Origin: an uncultured Sulfitobacter sp.
Lineage (GTDB): Bacteria; Pseudomonadota; Alphaproteobacteria; Rhodobacterales; Rhodobacteraceae
Direction of reading: 5' to 3'
Length of the DNA stretch: 64,000 bases
NCBI GenBank assembly: GCA_905182645.1
Contig: CAJJCJ010000004.1
Coordinates: 124,001 to 188,000 of the forward strand
In this document: one piece after another, positions 11,001 to 18,885 of the stretch
How the letters are laid out: every line of letters begins with the position of its first letter
Numbering within the stretch: the stretch's first letter is position 1
The notes under the pieces: model-generated
The model's input: only the letters and a program-made list of their open reading frames with translations
Database searches by the model: none
Told to the model about the DNA's origin: nothing
Made by a program: the position numbers and the translations under genes

Positions 11001-11240
11001 GACGGGCGGAAAATTGGTGTCGCGGCCGATGAACCCGCGTCAGATGCATTGCTGCGCGCAGGTGTGCATGTTGATGTGAAATGCGCCGATGGCCTGTGTG
11101 GCGTGTGCAAATGTACAGTGACCGATGGTAAAGTTGAGCATCGCGATTTTGTGTTGTCGCAGGCCCAACGGCAAACCACGATGATCTTATGCCAAAGCCG
11201 CGCCGCGGACCCTGATGGCGAAATTACGATTCGGATTTAA
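8055..11240 (+). CDS. Self-sufficient reductive dehalogenase: RdhA fused to FMN/NAD(P)H reductase and ferredoxin
   Basis: 1061 residues. The N-terminal half resembles the cobalamin-binding body of respiration-independent RdhA proteins. Two ferredoxin-like [4Fe-4S] sites follow: C552/C555/C558/C562 (FCEACNKCARECP) and C588/C601/C604/C608. From about residue 730 there is a phthalate-dioxygenase-reductase-like module: flavin motif RQYSLSG, nucleotide motif YLMGGGIGVTPM, and HVYTCGP. The end is a plant-type [2Fe-2S] ferredoxin with C1010, C1015, C1018 and C1046. There is no Tat signal and no rdhB-like anchor, so the enzyme should be cytoplasmic and take electrons directly from NAD(P)H, as described for the brominated-hydroxybenzoate enzyme BhbA. 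The likely reaction is removal of bromide or chloride from an aromatic; the substrate is inferred. ATG 8088 is an alternative start. Its 3' end overlaps DUF3572 by 4 bp. Confidence 0.88.
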   Translation: MLKLRSYRSRPMHLGPYPLEKLQRKDACDLSQLAPMIGLSFRRADDPASIVNAMQDYQAMLDATRDGMVKKETAEIPDDLQERANHLKSFGYFCDADMVGTCEIPAAAWLDAPLINPDVDRLADKLRTMQPKTLAAGIDVIMAGLRESMALPATDCRHHTHAVVFLYANPRAPHANEDGAEWIKDALPQRSCLRGVETAVTLASYIRTLGHDARAHSMAASDVHLGALAVCAGLAAQQDGSLVNPFTGDRFGLATVTTTLGLAADKPIVAGQKPPASYRMGTGDHAKSVRTADAYAKRDFQAGPHPFETLKRVDDPTTYIDAPNVARVPKRANLFARALFGDLGKPVQEATKNGNYMRKSASAFAFRPSLGALTVLQDGDAATQKSAQNLANNASNIKAALYFLGVDAVGLSACPDYAYYSHDATGETITPYHSNAISMIIDQGHETMEGASGDDWIACAQSMRAYLRFSLLGGVLAQHIRNLGYTARVHSVMDDEVLHPPLLLLSGLGEVSRIGEVILNPFLGPRLKSGIVTTNMPMTHDKPIDFGLQKFCEACNKCARECPSGAITAGPKLMFNGYEIWKSDSQKCTTYRVSQKNGAMCGRCMKTCPWNLEGLFAEAPFRKLAMAVPQAAKALASLDDKFGNGSINTVKKWWWDLEMIDDGAYRPARDPVNARNLQPYLDLKFADQTLAIYPAPLAPPPYPWPFPMDREAGIQAYREMITADEHRVRRAAGTPPEHVYTANSGDTPVLQLIVKKADPLTDSITLYELSDPNGADLPRFSAGGHIDVVVAPEFFRQYSLSGDPENRKSYQIAVLREDTGRGGSKLMHRIFTEGRRVFASKPINHFPLIEDAAHSYLMGGGIGVTPMIAMAHRLHALGRPFDLHYSVRTRANAGFIALLEKQPWAGRAHVHISDEGSRADLNLALKPHAGAHVYTCGPDLYMTGVMDAAAKNGFSEEQRHLEYFAVPDLPDYENHPFSLRLLDGRKIGVAADEPASDALLRAGVHVDVKCADGLCGVCKCTVTDGKVEHRDFVLSQAQRQTTMILCQSRAADPDGEITIRI

Positions 11241-11515
11241 GTCCAATGCACCGCCTCTGCGCCCGGTAACGCAAAGCGCGCCATCAGCGGTTGATCGTAC
11301 TTCAAGCTATGCAAATCGCAAAATTCCATCACCCAAGAATCGTCCATCGTTAAGAAATCGAGGACAGCCGCCTGAAACGCTGGAGCCGAAGCTTGCGTGC
11401 GCAAATCTTCGACAGACCCGCCAGTGGCGCCCAAAAATACGGGGCAAAGTTCTTCATTCCCAACGAGCCAACCAAGGGCCTGCAGGGCAATCGTCTGTGC
11501 ATTTTCTGGTGACAT
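11237..11515 (-). CDS. DUF3572 family protein
   Basis: 92 residues from ATG 11515 (MSPENAQTIALQALGWL); the TTG six bases upstream is less likely. The conserved core includes ALGWLVGNEELCPVFLGATG and a C-terminal LDFLTMDDSWVMEFC. This small alphaproteobacterial family has no known function. It is divergent from pleD, a pairing often seen in the group, and its end overlaps that of the dehalogenase on the other strand. Confidence 0.85.
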   Translation of the reverse strand: MSPENAQTIALQALGWLVGNEELCPVFLGATGGSVEDLRTQASAPAFQAAVLDFLTMDDSWVMEFCDLHSLKYDQPLMARFALPGAEAVHWT

Positions 11516-11611
11516 GATCAATTCCTTACGCAGATGGAAACCGTTTTTTAACTTTTAGCCCTCAGGCTGGCCTTGTCAGCGTGGTAGAAACCACATGGAA
11601 AGATCATAGAT

Positions 11612-13003
11612 ATGACCGGTCGCATTTTGATTGTCGATACTGTTCCAACGAACAGGGTTGTGTTAAAAGTAAAAATGCTCGCCGCTCAATTCAGTGTAGA
11701 TGCATGTGGTTCACGTAAAGATGCCGAACTCGCCATTGCCCACAAAAAACCTGATCTGATTTTAATCAATTTATCCAACCCAACTGAAGACCGGCATGGA
11801 TTTTGCCGCGAGCTAAAAGAGAACCCTGATACCGCTGCCATTGCAATAATTTCGGTTGGGGTCATAGATACTGCGAGCGCTCGGTTTGCTGCTCTTGATG
11901 CTGGCGCTGATGATGTTCTTCCGCGGCCTATTAATGACGCACTGCTGTTGGCTCGTATGCGATCATTGCTACGCGTACGGAATGCACGCCACAAATTAAT
12001 GTTGCGGGACGGAACCAGTCGCGCGCTTGGCTTTGAAGAAGCCCTCAGAAATTTTGATGCAACTGCGCGTATAGCTCTTTTGTCGCGCCATACGATCAGC
12101 GGTGATGCTCTTGCCGCCCAATTAGACAGTGGGCTTGCGGTTCCGGTCACGCGGCTTGAAACCGACAAAGTGCTTGCCAACTCAATGGCACCTGTTTCCG
12201 ATCTGTTTGTGATCGATGGCACCCAAGACAATGACGGCGGACGCGCTGTGTTTAGGTTGATTTCTGATCTGAGATCACGCGCGGAAACCCGTTTATCTAC
12301 ATTATTTGTGATCTTGCCTCGCAATGAACCCGATATCGCAGCAATGGTTTTGGACCTTGGCGCAGATGACGCCGTGAGCCTTGATATCTCGGACGGTGAA
12401 ATGGAGTTGCAGGCCAGGGCGCTGGTGCGTCAAAAATTGTTGCATGACAAATTGCGCGACACAGTGCGTAACGGCTTGCATGCTGCTGTTACCGACCCGC
12501 TTACTGGGCTGTACAATCGGCGCTATGTCGAGCCGCATTTGTCCCGCATGGCCGAGCAGGCCCGCGTGTCACAGCGCGAATTCGCAGTGATGATGTTGGA
12601 TATTGACAATTTCAAGTCGATCAACGACCGCAATGGACACGCAGCAGTAGACAAGGTTCTCATTGAGATTGCCAATCGATTGCGCGAGAACTTAAGAGCG
12701 ATTGATCTTGTAGCACGGGTTGGTGGTGAGAAATTCATGGTCGCCATGCCAAATACAAATAATGAACAAGGCCATATTGCCGCTGATCGGCTACGCAAAT
12801 TAATCTCAGCGCGCCCGTTCTTGCTTGGACCCGACAAGCCGCAATTGAACGTCACAATGTCCGTGGGCGTCGCCGTAGGTGGGCTTGAACGACTGAATCG
12901 CGTTCAAATCGATTCAATGTGCAACCTTGCCGACGAGGCGCTTTATGCAGCCAAGTCTGCTGGGCGCGATAAAGTCGCAATGAGCAAACGGCTCGCGTCT
13001 TAA
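11612..13003 (+). CDS. pleD: PleD-like response regulator with degenerate receiver and GGDEF domains
   Basis: 463 residues arranged as receiver (1-120), a second receiver-like domain (about 150-270) and GGDEF (about 285-460), the PleD architecture. Key residues are missing. The usual phosphoacceptor aspartate is N53 (LILINLSNP), the acidic pair is D9-T10 instead of DD, and the GGDEF motif reads G371-G-E-K374-F with lysine in place of the catalytic acid. The metal-site motif LDIDNFKSIND is kept. The protein may therefore be an inactive or signal-independent relative of the diguanylate cyclase that controls cell pole development in Caulobacter. It ends 4 bp inside the convergent Spy-like gene. 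Confidence 0.85.
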   Translation: MTGRILIVDTVPTNRVVLKVKMLAAQFSVDACGSRKDAELAIAHKKPDLILINLSNPTEDRHGFCRELKENPDTAAIAIISVGVIDTASARFAALDAGADDVLPRPINDALLLARMRSLLRVRNARHKLMLRDGTSRALGFEEALRNFDATARIALLSRHTISGDALAAQLDSGLAVPVTRLETDKVLANSMAPVSDLFVIDGTQDNDGGRAVFRLISDLRSRAETRLSTLFVILPRNEPDIAAMVLDLGADDAVSLDISDGEMELQARALVRQKLLHDKLRDTVRNGLHAAVTDPLTGLYNRRYVEPHLSRMAEQARVSQREFAVMMLDIDNFKSINDRNGHAAVDKVLIEIANRLRENLRAIDLVARVGGEKFMVAMPNTNNEQGHIAADRLRKLISARPFLLGPDKPQLNVTMSVGVAVGGLERLNRVQIDSMCNLADEALYAAKSAGRDKVAMSKRLAS

Positions 13004-13452
13004 GGCTTCCCGCGTTCCAATTTATCAGCGAGCGTTGCCCGTTCATCCGCTGACATGGCAGTCAAATGCGCGACAAAAGCAGTCTGCGCATTTTGTTGCA
13101 CGCGCGTTGAACGATTGCGCAACTCGGCAATCAATCCTGTAAGCGTGTCGGGGTCAAACGGTTCTGCCCGCAACGCCTCAGCAATTGCCCCAAGTTGCAA
13201 TTTCACAGCGTCCCGCGACAGTGGACGCGGTCCATTGCGGCGCATGGCTTCGCTAATTGCACGCCGATCATCGCGGTCAAGAACACGCCCCAAGGCCCCG
13301 AATTCAAACGACATCCGCTGTGGTGGTCCGGCGTGGCTGCGACCCGAAAGTGTCAGTCCGACCACCGCCCCAATCACCGCTACATTGAGCGCAAGTGATA
13401 CAACCAATACGGTCCGCAAAAGCGACCGTGGTTTCGATTTTTCGCTATCCAT
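13000..13452 (-). CDS. Periplasmic Spy/CpxP-like heavy-metal-sensor family protein
   Basis: 150 residues from ATG 13452, which overlaps the end of the upstream gene by 8 bp. An N-terminal transmembrane segment (LLRTVLVVSLALNVAVIGAV) is followed by a helical periplasmic domain with FGALGRVLDRDDRRAI, EALRAEPFDPDTL and LTAMSADERATLADKL, the pattern of Spy-like and periplasmic heavy-metal-sensor proteins. Last gene of the ECF-sigma operon, so probably part of an envelope or metal stress response. The partner signal is unknown. Confidence 0.72.
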   Translation of the reverse strand: MDSEKSKPRSLLRTVLVVSLALNVAVIGAVVGLTLSGRSHAGPPQRMSFEFGALGRVLDRDDRRAISEAMRRNGPRPLSRDAVKLQLGAIAEALRAEPFDPDTLTGLIAELRNRSTRVQQNAQTAFVAHLTAMSADERATLADKLERGKP

Positions 13453-13801
13453 CAAGCAAACCTTCCGCAAAATAATCACTGGTGTCACCGAGCAAATCGA
13501 TTGAGACAGGCGACCCGATCAGATCAGCGGTCCAAGTTGCCACTGACGCGGGTGGTGCGATACCCACCCAGATACCAGCAACGCCTGCCATCGCCAATCC
13601 GCCAACTGAAGGCCATCCGCCGATCAAGTCCAGAAACGTTGGCCAAAGGCGCGGCTTGGGCGCGGCCACGGGCTGCACCAGCATATCAGCAGCATCCGCC
13701 AGAACGCGCGCCATCAAATCATCGGGAACTGCAGGCGATTGCGTTCGTGCCTGCGCAAACAGGGCATCAATTATATCATCATCAGATTTAGTCATCATCA
13801 T
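13445..13801 (-). CDS. Small membrane protein, possible anti-sigma factor
   Basis: 118 residues; three consecutive starts (13801, 13798, 13795) overlap the sigma gene stop. The soluble N-terminus (DDDIIDALFAQART, VPDDLMARVLADA) precedes one hydrophobic segment (about residues 65-85). Size, single membrane span and position between an ECF sigma factor and an extracytoplasmic sensor-like protein suggest an anti-sigma role, but no zinc-anti-sigma HxxxCxxC motif is present, so this is inference from context. Confidence 0.6.
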   Translation of the reverse strand: MMMTKSDDDIIDALFAQARTQSPAVPDDLMARVLADAADMLVQPVAAPKPRLWPTFLDLIGGWPSVGGLAMAGVAGIWVGIAPPASVATWTADLIGSPVSIDLLGDTSDYFAEGLLDG

Positions 13802-14372
13802 ATCCTAACTCAGCTTTGCGCCCTTGCAAAATGTCCATCAATGCCCGTTTGCCACGTGCGGTCAAACTTTCGACCGACCGCAGGCTGATATCCATGACTT
13901 CGGCGATCTCAGGGTTGGGCAAACCTTCGAGATGTCGCAGCGAAACGGCCAGTGCTTGCCGTTCTGGCATTTGAGCCAACGCATCCGATAATGCTGAATA
14001 TCGCGCCTTGTCTTGGATCTGCCCCGGCGCGCTGCGTTGTGGGTCGGCGGGTTCCGCAATCTCGTCGAGCGGGACATTGCGCCGTTTGCGCAGCCGGTCG
14101 GTGCAAAGATTGGCCGTCACGCGGTACAACCACGTTGTGACTTGTGCCTCGTCTTGCCGCCAATCGGGCGCGATTTTCCACAACCGCATTAACGCATCTT
14201 GTGACACATCCTCGGCTTCGGCTTGGTCCGACAGCATCCGTGTTGCTTGTGCCAAAATTCGTGGCAACACACGTGCGGTTAAAACGCGCGCCGCATCCAT
14301 GTCCCCTTGGGCATAGGCCAGCAGCAATGCGGCGTCGGGTGCGTCGCGCCAAGATCCCAATTGGGTCGTCAT
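13788..14372 (-). CDS. ECF-family RNA polymerase sigma factor
   Basis: 194 residues. Region 2 is visible as ARILP-like helices, then AEDVSQDALMRLWKIAPDW and TWLYRVTANLCTDRLRKRR; region 4 follows with LAQMPERQALAVSLRHLEGL and a helix-turn-helix IAEVMDISLRSVESLTARGKR. It would direct transcription of its own operon and perhaps the EF-hand gene upstream. Gene order sigma, membrane protein, Spy-like protein with overlapping stops and starts indicates one transcript. Confidence 0.88.
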   Translation of the reverse strand: MTTQLGSWRDAPDAALLLAYAQGDMDAARVLTARVLPRILAQATRMLSDQAEAEDVSQDALMRLWKIAPDWRQDEAQVTTWLYRVTANLCTDRLRKRRNVPLDEIAEPADPQRSAPGQIQDKARYSALSDALAQMPERQALAVSLRHLEGLPNPEIAEVMDISLRSVESLTARGKRALMDILQGRKAELGYDDD

Positions 14373-14445
14373 AGATTATTATCTTATTCACACTTATTCA
14401 TCGCAGCAATGGATGAGGCACTAAAGCGCCCCATCCTTTGGTCTA

Positions 14446-14898
14446 TTAGCCACGCCCTTTGTGGCCACGGTCGCCACGCTTCTCAACGGCCGCATCAAAT
14501 TCCTCTTCAGAAATTTCGCCGTCATCGTCGGTGTCGGCATGTGACAGCATACGCTCCGCATCTAGCCCACGACGGGTCATCTCGTCAGCTTGCAATTCAC
14601 CATCACCGTTCTCGTCCATCCGAGAGATCATACGTTCAGCGCGCCGCGTCGCGTCGCCGTCACGTGCAGCCATCATTTCCTCTAGTGACAAAGCGCCATT
14701 GCCGTCGGTATCAATCGCGTCAAAGCGGGCTTGGCCAGCAGCCTCAATTTCGGCCACGGTCACTGTGCCACTGCCGTCGGTGTCCAGTGTCGCAAAATCA
14801 GGTGCGTCATGTTGCTGTCCACGTCCCGCTGCAGATGCATCCATCGCGGTCAAAGTCAGGCCTGCGGCCATTGCGGCAATTAGTAATGTCGATTTCAT
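14446..14898 (-). CDS. Secreted EF-hand calcium-binding protein
   Basis: 150 residues with a cleavable signal peptide (LLIAAMAAGLTLTAMDASA). Four canonical EF-hand loops follow: DTDGSGTVTVAE, DTDGNGALSLEE, DENGDGELQADE and DTDDDGEISEEE, about residues 40-135. The protein should bind calcium in the periplasm; its job is unknown. It precedes the ECF operon on the same strand with a 73-bp gap and may share its regulation. Confidence 0.85.
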   Translation of the reverse strand: MKSTLLIAAMAAGLTLTAMDASAAGRGQQHDAPDFATLDTDGSGTVTVAEIEAAGQARFDAIDTDGNGALSLEEMMAARDGDATRRAERMISRMDENGDGELQADEMTRRGLDAERMLSHADTDDDGEISEEEFDAAVEKRGDRGHKGRG

Positions 14899-15091
14899 TT
14901 TTCAGTCCTTTGTGGGTTTGCGCATCGTTTGCGCTGTTGACCCTCCTTCAACGCATCCCAGAAAACTTTCCGTCGGAATTTCTTGAAAAACTTTGATCAC
15001 TTGCGGCATCGGGCCGCAATCGGGCGCAACGGGCTTTCCAAAAGGCGCGAAAAGCCTCATCTGTTTATCAACATTGTATTTGAGGCCCGCC

Positions 15092-15472
15092 ATGACCGAT
15101 CTCGCCATTATCGACCGCCCGACCAAGCCCGCAATGTTGCGCGGACTGCGCCGCCGTTGCCCCAACTGCGGCGAAGGGCATTTGTTTGATGGGTATCTCA
15201 AGGTCGTGGATGAATGTCCCGTGTGTGGCGAAGATTTGCATCACCACCGCGCCGACGATGGGCCCGCATATCTTACGATCCTCGTGGTCGGACACTTGCT
15301 TGCTGTTCTCATCCACTTCACTTGGTCCAATTTTCGACCAGAACCGATGGTGATGGCCACTGTGTTCAGCGTAATTTGTGTTGGTCTTTCACTATATCTT
15401 TTGCCCCGCATGAAAGGCCTTGTTGTTGCGATCCAGTGGTCCAAAAAGATGCACGGTTTTGGCAACGGCTAA
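15092..15472 (+). CDS. DUF983 family zinc-ribbon membrane protein
   Basis: 126 residues from ATG 15092. A zinc ribbon CPNCGEGHLF ... CPVCGEDLHHHRADDGPAY is followed by two hydrophobic segments (ILVVGHLLAVLIHFTW and MATVFSVICVGLSLYLLP), the usual DUF983 layout. Family function is unknown; in Rhodobacterales members are often near Nudix or cytochrome-oxidase assembly genes. The stop is separated by one base from the Nudix gene start. Confidence 0.85.
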   Translation: MTDLAIIDRPTKPAMLRGLRRRCPNCGEGHLFDGYLKVVDECPVCGEDLHHHRADDGPAYLTILVVGHLLAVLIHFTWSNFRPEPMVMATVFSVICVGLSLYLLPRMKGLVVAIQWSKKMHGFGNG

Positions 15473-15473
15473 C

Positions 15474-16154
15474 ATGACAACCGACACACCCATTCGCGAC
15501 GCAGCCACGATAATCATCGTGCGCAACAGGTCCACTGCCCCTGCCGTGTTAATGGGTCAACGCGGTGCCAAAGCCGTATTTATGCCAGGCAAGTTCGTGT
15601 TTCCCGGCGGGGCGATTGACCCCAATGATGCAGATGTAACAACGACCGCCCTCCCTGCAGCCTGTGCATCACGCTTATCCGATCGTTCAACCTTGCCCCC
15701 GATGGCTATTGCCGCCGCTGCAGTCAGAGAGCTGTGGGAAGAAACCGGACAGGTTCTAGGTCACGCAGCACCTTGGCCCTCACCACCCCAAGGCTGGCGC
15801 GGGTTCGCGGCAACGGGTCACATACCCAATGCCGCCGCACTTACATTTTTCTTTCGCGCAGTGACACCAACAGGCGCACCACGCCGATTTGATGCGCGGT
15901 TTTTAGTGGCCGATGCAATTGATCTTTGCACCGATCCCGATGATTTTTCAGGCGCAGAAGACGAGCTTTCGCATCTGCAATGGGTGCCACTCGCCAAGGC
16001 CCGCGACTTTGATCTGCCGTTTATCACCCAAGTCGTGCTTGCTGAATTGATGCAATACTTGCCGGACAGCGGATCACCCAAATCGGTGCCGTTTTTTGAA
16101 AATGAGGATGAACAGCATCTGGTTCACCGGCTAAACGGCGCATCGCAGCTTTAA
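15474..16154 (+). CDS. Nudix hydrolase
   Basis: 226 residues from ATG 15474, one base after the DUF983 stop, so probably cotranscribed. The Nudix box core AAAAVRELWEETGQVLG and upstream VFPGGAIDPND are clear; the fold continues through GHIPNAAALTFFFRAVTP and HLQWVPLAKARDFDLP. It resembles NUDT7/NUDT19-like CoA- or nucleotide-diphosphate hydrolases in size, but substrate cannot be assigned. The 3' end overlaps the convergent transporter by 4 bp. Confidence 0.82.
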   Translation: MTTDTPIRDAATIIIVRNRSTAPAVLMGQRGAKAVFMPGKFVFPGGAIDPNDADVTTTALPAACASRLSDRSTLPPMAIAAAAVRELWEETGQVLGHAAPWPSPPQGWRGFAATGHIPNAAALTFFFRAVTPTGAPRRFDARFLVADAIDLCTDPDDFSGAEDELSHLQWVPLAKARDFDLPFITQVVLAELMQYLPDSGSPKSVPFFENEDEQHLVHRLNGASQL

Positions 16155-17053
16155 GCTAAAAGCACCAACAGAACGATGCTTGCTGTCAAAATCAGCAACC
16201 CCTGCCATTCGCGTGGCCCTATCTTTTCGCCAAAAACAAACGCGCCAATGATCAGCGAGAACAGCAGTTCAATCTGTCCGAGCGCGTTGACGTAAGCCAC
16301 GTTTTGCATCGTAAACGCGGTGAACCAGCACAGTGATCCAGCCATCGACGCCAACCCAACAAGCCCCGCGACCCGCCAAGCCCGCAACACCCGCATGATC
16401 TCTCCACTTTCGCGCCACACCAACCAAACAGTCATTATCACGGTTTGGAATCCGGTGACAAACGCCAGGGTAATCAACGCGCGGTAAAGCACATCACCGT
16501 CCACAATTGACAGCGACGCACCGCGATACCCGTTGCCTGAAAACCCAAACATCAAACCTGACATCAACCCAAGTGCTGTCCCTTTGTTCAGCACGCGTTT
16601 CAGCCAAGTCCCTTGCGCACGTGGAGGGTCAGACAGCAACAGCACGCCGACCAGTCCAATCAAAATCGCCCCCAGCGCAGGCAGGCTTATGACGTCACCG
16701 AGCGCCGCAAAACCGATCAGCGCGCTTAACAAAACTTCGGTTTTCTTAAATGTGATTCCGACGGCAAAGTTTCGGTGCATGAATAGGGCCACCACACACA
16801 GCGTGCCAAGGATCTGGGTCACGCCTCCCGATACTGCATAGGCGTAAAATTGGGTAGGCACCGTTGGCACGCCCTGCCCCGACATCGTGGCATATGCCCA
16901 AGCGACCAATGCCACAAGCGGCGCCGAATACACAAATCGCGCAAATGTGGTCCCAGCTGTCGACAGCTGTGTGGCCTTTAATTGCTTTTGCAGCATAAAC
17001 CGCAGAGTCTGCGCCAACGCCGCGCCTAGCGTGATTGGTATCCACAATTCCAT
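16151..17053 (-). CDS. DMT-superfamily (EamA) transporter
   Basis: 300 residues from ATG 17053 with about ten hydrophobic segments in two EamA-like halves (for example LLSALIGFAALGDVISLPAL and LLFSLIIGAFVFGEKIGPRE). The longer open frame upstream overlaps the desaturase end and lacks similarity. The family exports or imports amino acids and other small metabolites; the substrate is unknown. It follows the desaturase on the same strand with a short gap. Confidence 0.8.
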   Translation of the reverse strand: MELWIPITLGAALAQTLRFMLQKQLKATQLSTAGTTFARFVYSAPLVALVAWAYATMSGQGVPTVPTQFYAYAVSGGVTQILGTLCVVALFMHRNFAVGITFKKTEVLLSALIGFAALGDVISLPALGAILIGLVGVLLLSDPPRAQGTWLKRVLNKGTALGLMSGLMFGFSGNGYRGASLSIVDGDVLYRALITLAFVTGFQTVIMTVWLVWRESGEIMRVLRAWRVAGLVGLASMAGSLCWFTAFTMQNVAYVNALGQIELLFSLIIGAFVFGEKIGPREWQGLLILTASIVLLVLLA

Positions 17054-17070
17054 AAACGCTCTTAACGCGC

Positions 17071-17943
17071 CTAAGGCTCTTTTTGCCAGAGCGGATGCGC
17101 CACCGGGTCTTTTCTGCGCCACGCATATGCGCGCATTATCGCGCCATAAGATGGGTAGACATACCCTCCATTACACCGCAAATAATGTGCCCTGTTGGAC
17201 CGATAAAGTTGTGGCAATTGGAACCAAGGCACCTTTGGATGCATATGATGCACGACGTGTAGGTTGTTGTTCAAAAACAAAAAACCAAACAATCCTCCCC
17301 TTTCAACAATCACGCTGCGATGGGATGATCGTTCGGCAGGTTGATGTTCCAAAAACGTGCGTAGTTTTAGGATCGACAATGCGAGGTAGACCGCAAAACC
17401 ATAGGTCCACAATGACTGCGGGCTAAGGATGACAATACAAAGCACGATACCAACTGCAGGCAAATGCCCAGCCCATTGTCGCACCGTTGTTGGAGTCCGG
17501 CCGCGCCATTCGCTTTGCGCAAACGCGATCAACCCAATGACCGGGCCAATGATCAGCCGGCCTATCAACGTATTATTCAGCATCAGCGCGCCTTGCACCA
17601 AGCGTGGCATATTGTTCCAGACCTGCTTATCAACAAAATTTGTCTCGGGATCATCGTAAGGATCGGTCAGTAGCGCATCTTGGTGATGGGCCAAATGCGT
17701 ATCGCGAAACCGCGCAAACGGGATGACGATCGACAACGACAACCAGATCAGTGCCATATTTTTACGGGCGCTTTTAAACGGATGTCCATGCAATACTTCG
17801 TGTTGAAGCGATGCATGCAACGCAATCGTGACGCCCAAAAGCGGGACGGAAATCCACCAAGGGTCTACAAAAAGAAGCCCTCCCCAAGCCACATAAACGA
17901 CGATTATAAGCGCAAGAGTTGGCCAAGAAAATTTGTAATCCAT
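17071..17943 (-). CDS. Membrane fatty-acid desaturase/hydroxylase
   Basis: 290 residues with the three histidine boxes of the diiron membrane desaturase superfamily: HEVLHGHP (about residue 48), HLAHHQD (about 84) and HVVHHMHP (about 228), set among hydrophobic spans. It could desaturate lipids or hydroxylate carotenoids; the sequence does not decide. It diverges from the XRE regulator gene across about 85 bp, which may make it that regulator's target. Confidence 0.85.
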   Translation of the reverse strand: MDYKFSWPTLALIIVVYVAWGGLLFVDPWWISVPLLGVTIALHASLQHEVLHGHPFKSARKNMALIWLSLSIVIPFARFRDTHLAHHQDALLTDPYDDPETNFVDKQVWNNMPRLVQGALMLNNTLIGRLIIGPVIGLIAFAQSEWRGRTPTTVRQWAGHLPAVGIVLCIVILSPQSLWTYGFAVYLALSILKLRTFLEHQPAERSSHRSVIVERGGLFGFLFLNNNLHVVHHMHPKVPWFQLPQLYRSNRAHYLRCNGGYVYPSYGAIMRAYAWRRKDPVAHPLWQKEP

Positions 17944-18027
17944 ATGTCACCCTATGCCACGTTAAATCAATTGCGCAGTTGGACAGCAATTCACAAATAT
18001 CAAATTATGTGTATAAAAACACCTATG

Positions 18028-18885
18028 ATGACAAATATCGACAAAAACTCCCGCGCCGTCCTGTTTCGTAGTCGGTTGGCAACGGCCATCACGCTTGCTG
18101 GATCAAACCAAAGCAAATTAGCACGACAAGCAGGCGTCGATCGATCCACGCTTTCTCAATTGCTTAAAGACACTGGTGCACGACTGCCTAACGCGCAGCT
18201 TGTTGCCGGATGTGCGTCGGCTTTAGGCGTGAGTGCCGACTGGCTTTTGGGACTGTCAGATCGCCCCGAGCAAGCCGCCGAGTTGGTCGCAGCCGCCATG
18301 TCGATGACCCAAGCGCCGCGCACATTGATCGATGACGCGATTTTCGCATGGCACCAAGAGGCGGAAGGCTACAAAATTCGACACGTCCCTGCGGGCCTGC
18401 CAGATATGCTTAAGACCGATGCCGTGCTACGCTGGGAGTACGAACCATCGTTGGGCAAGACCACTGATCAGGCGGTCGGTGCCAGCCGTGATCGGCTGCA
18501 ATGGATGCGTCAGGCTAGGTCCGACTATGAAATCGCGTTTTCAGAATGCGAGCTGACCAGCTTCGCCCGCGCGGAGGGGTATTATACCAGTATTCCAGTG
18601 GCCCTACGTCGCGCACAATTGGAAAATTTCCGCGATCTCAATGCCCAATTGTATCCGTCAATGCGGCTTCATTTGTTTGACCAGCGCCAGCTATTTTCTG
18701 CACCTGTTACGGTCTTTGGGCCGCTCTTGGCAGTGATCTATTTGGGTCAAAACTATTTGGTGTTCCGCGACCGCGACAGGATTGCCGCGATGACCGAGCA
18801 TTTTGACGGGCTCGTCCGCGCGGCATCGATTCCGTCACGTGACGTCGGGCTGTTCATCGACAAACTGCTTGCAGCACTACCTTAA
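18028..18885 (+). CDS. XRE-family transcriptional regulator
   Basis: 285 residues from ATG 18028 (18025 and 18007 are in frame and possible). The N-terminal helix-turn-helix spans about residues 10-65 (KLARQAGVDRSTLSQLLKD, ALGVSADWLLGLSD). A C-terminal domain of about 200 residues of unknown ligand follows. It is divergent from the desaturase gene and overlaps the convergent SDR gene by 4 bp. Confidence 0.8.
   Translation: MTNIDKNSRAVLFRSRLATAITLAGSNQSKLARQAGVDRSTLSQLLKDTGARLPNAQLVAGCASALGVSADWLLGLSDRPEQAAELVAAAMSMTQAPRTLIDDAIFAWHQEAEGYKIRHVPAGLPDMLKTDAVLRWEYEPSLGKTTDQAVGASRDRLQWMRQARSDYEIAFSECELTSFARAEGYYTSIPVALRRAQLENFRDLNAQLYPSMRLHLFDQRQLFSAPVTVFGPLLAVIYLGQNYLVFRDRDRIAAMTEHFDGLVRAASIPSRDVGLFIDKLLAALP

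Noticed and set aside
17680..18027. N-terminal extension of the XRE regulator to 401 residues.
   Set aside because: It runs antisense through the desaturase gene and precedes a complete helix-turn-helix domain that starts normally near 18028.
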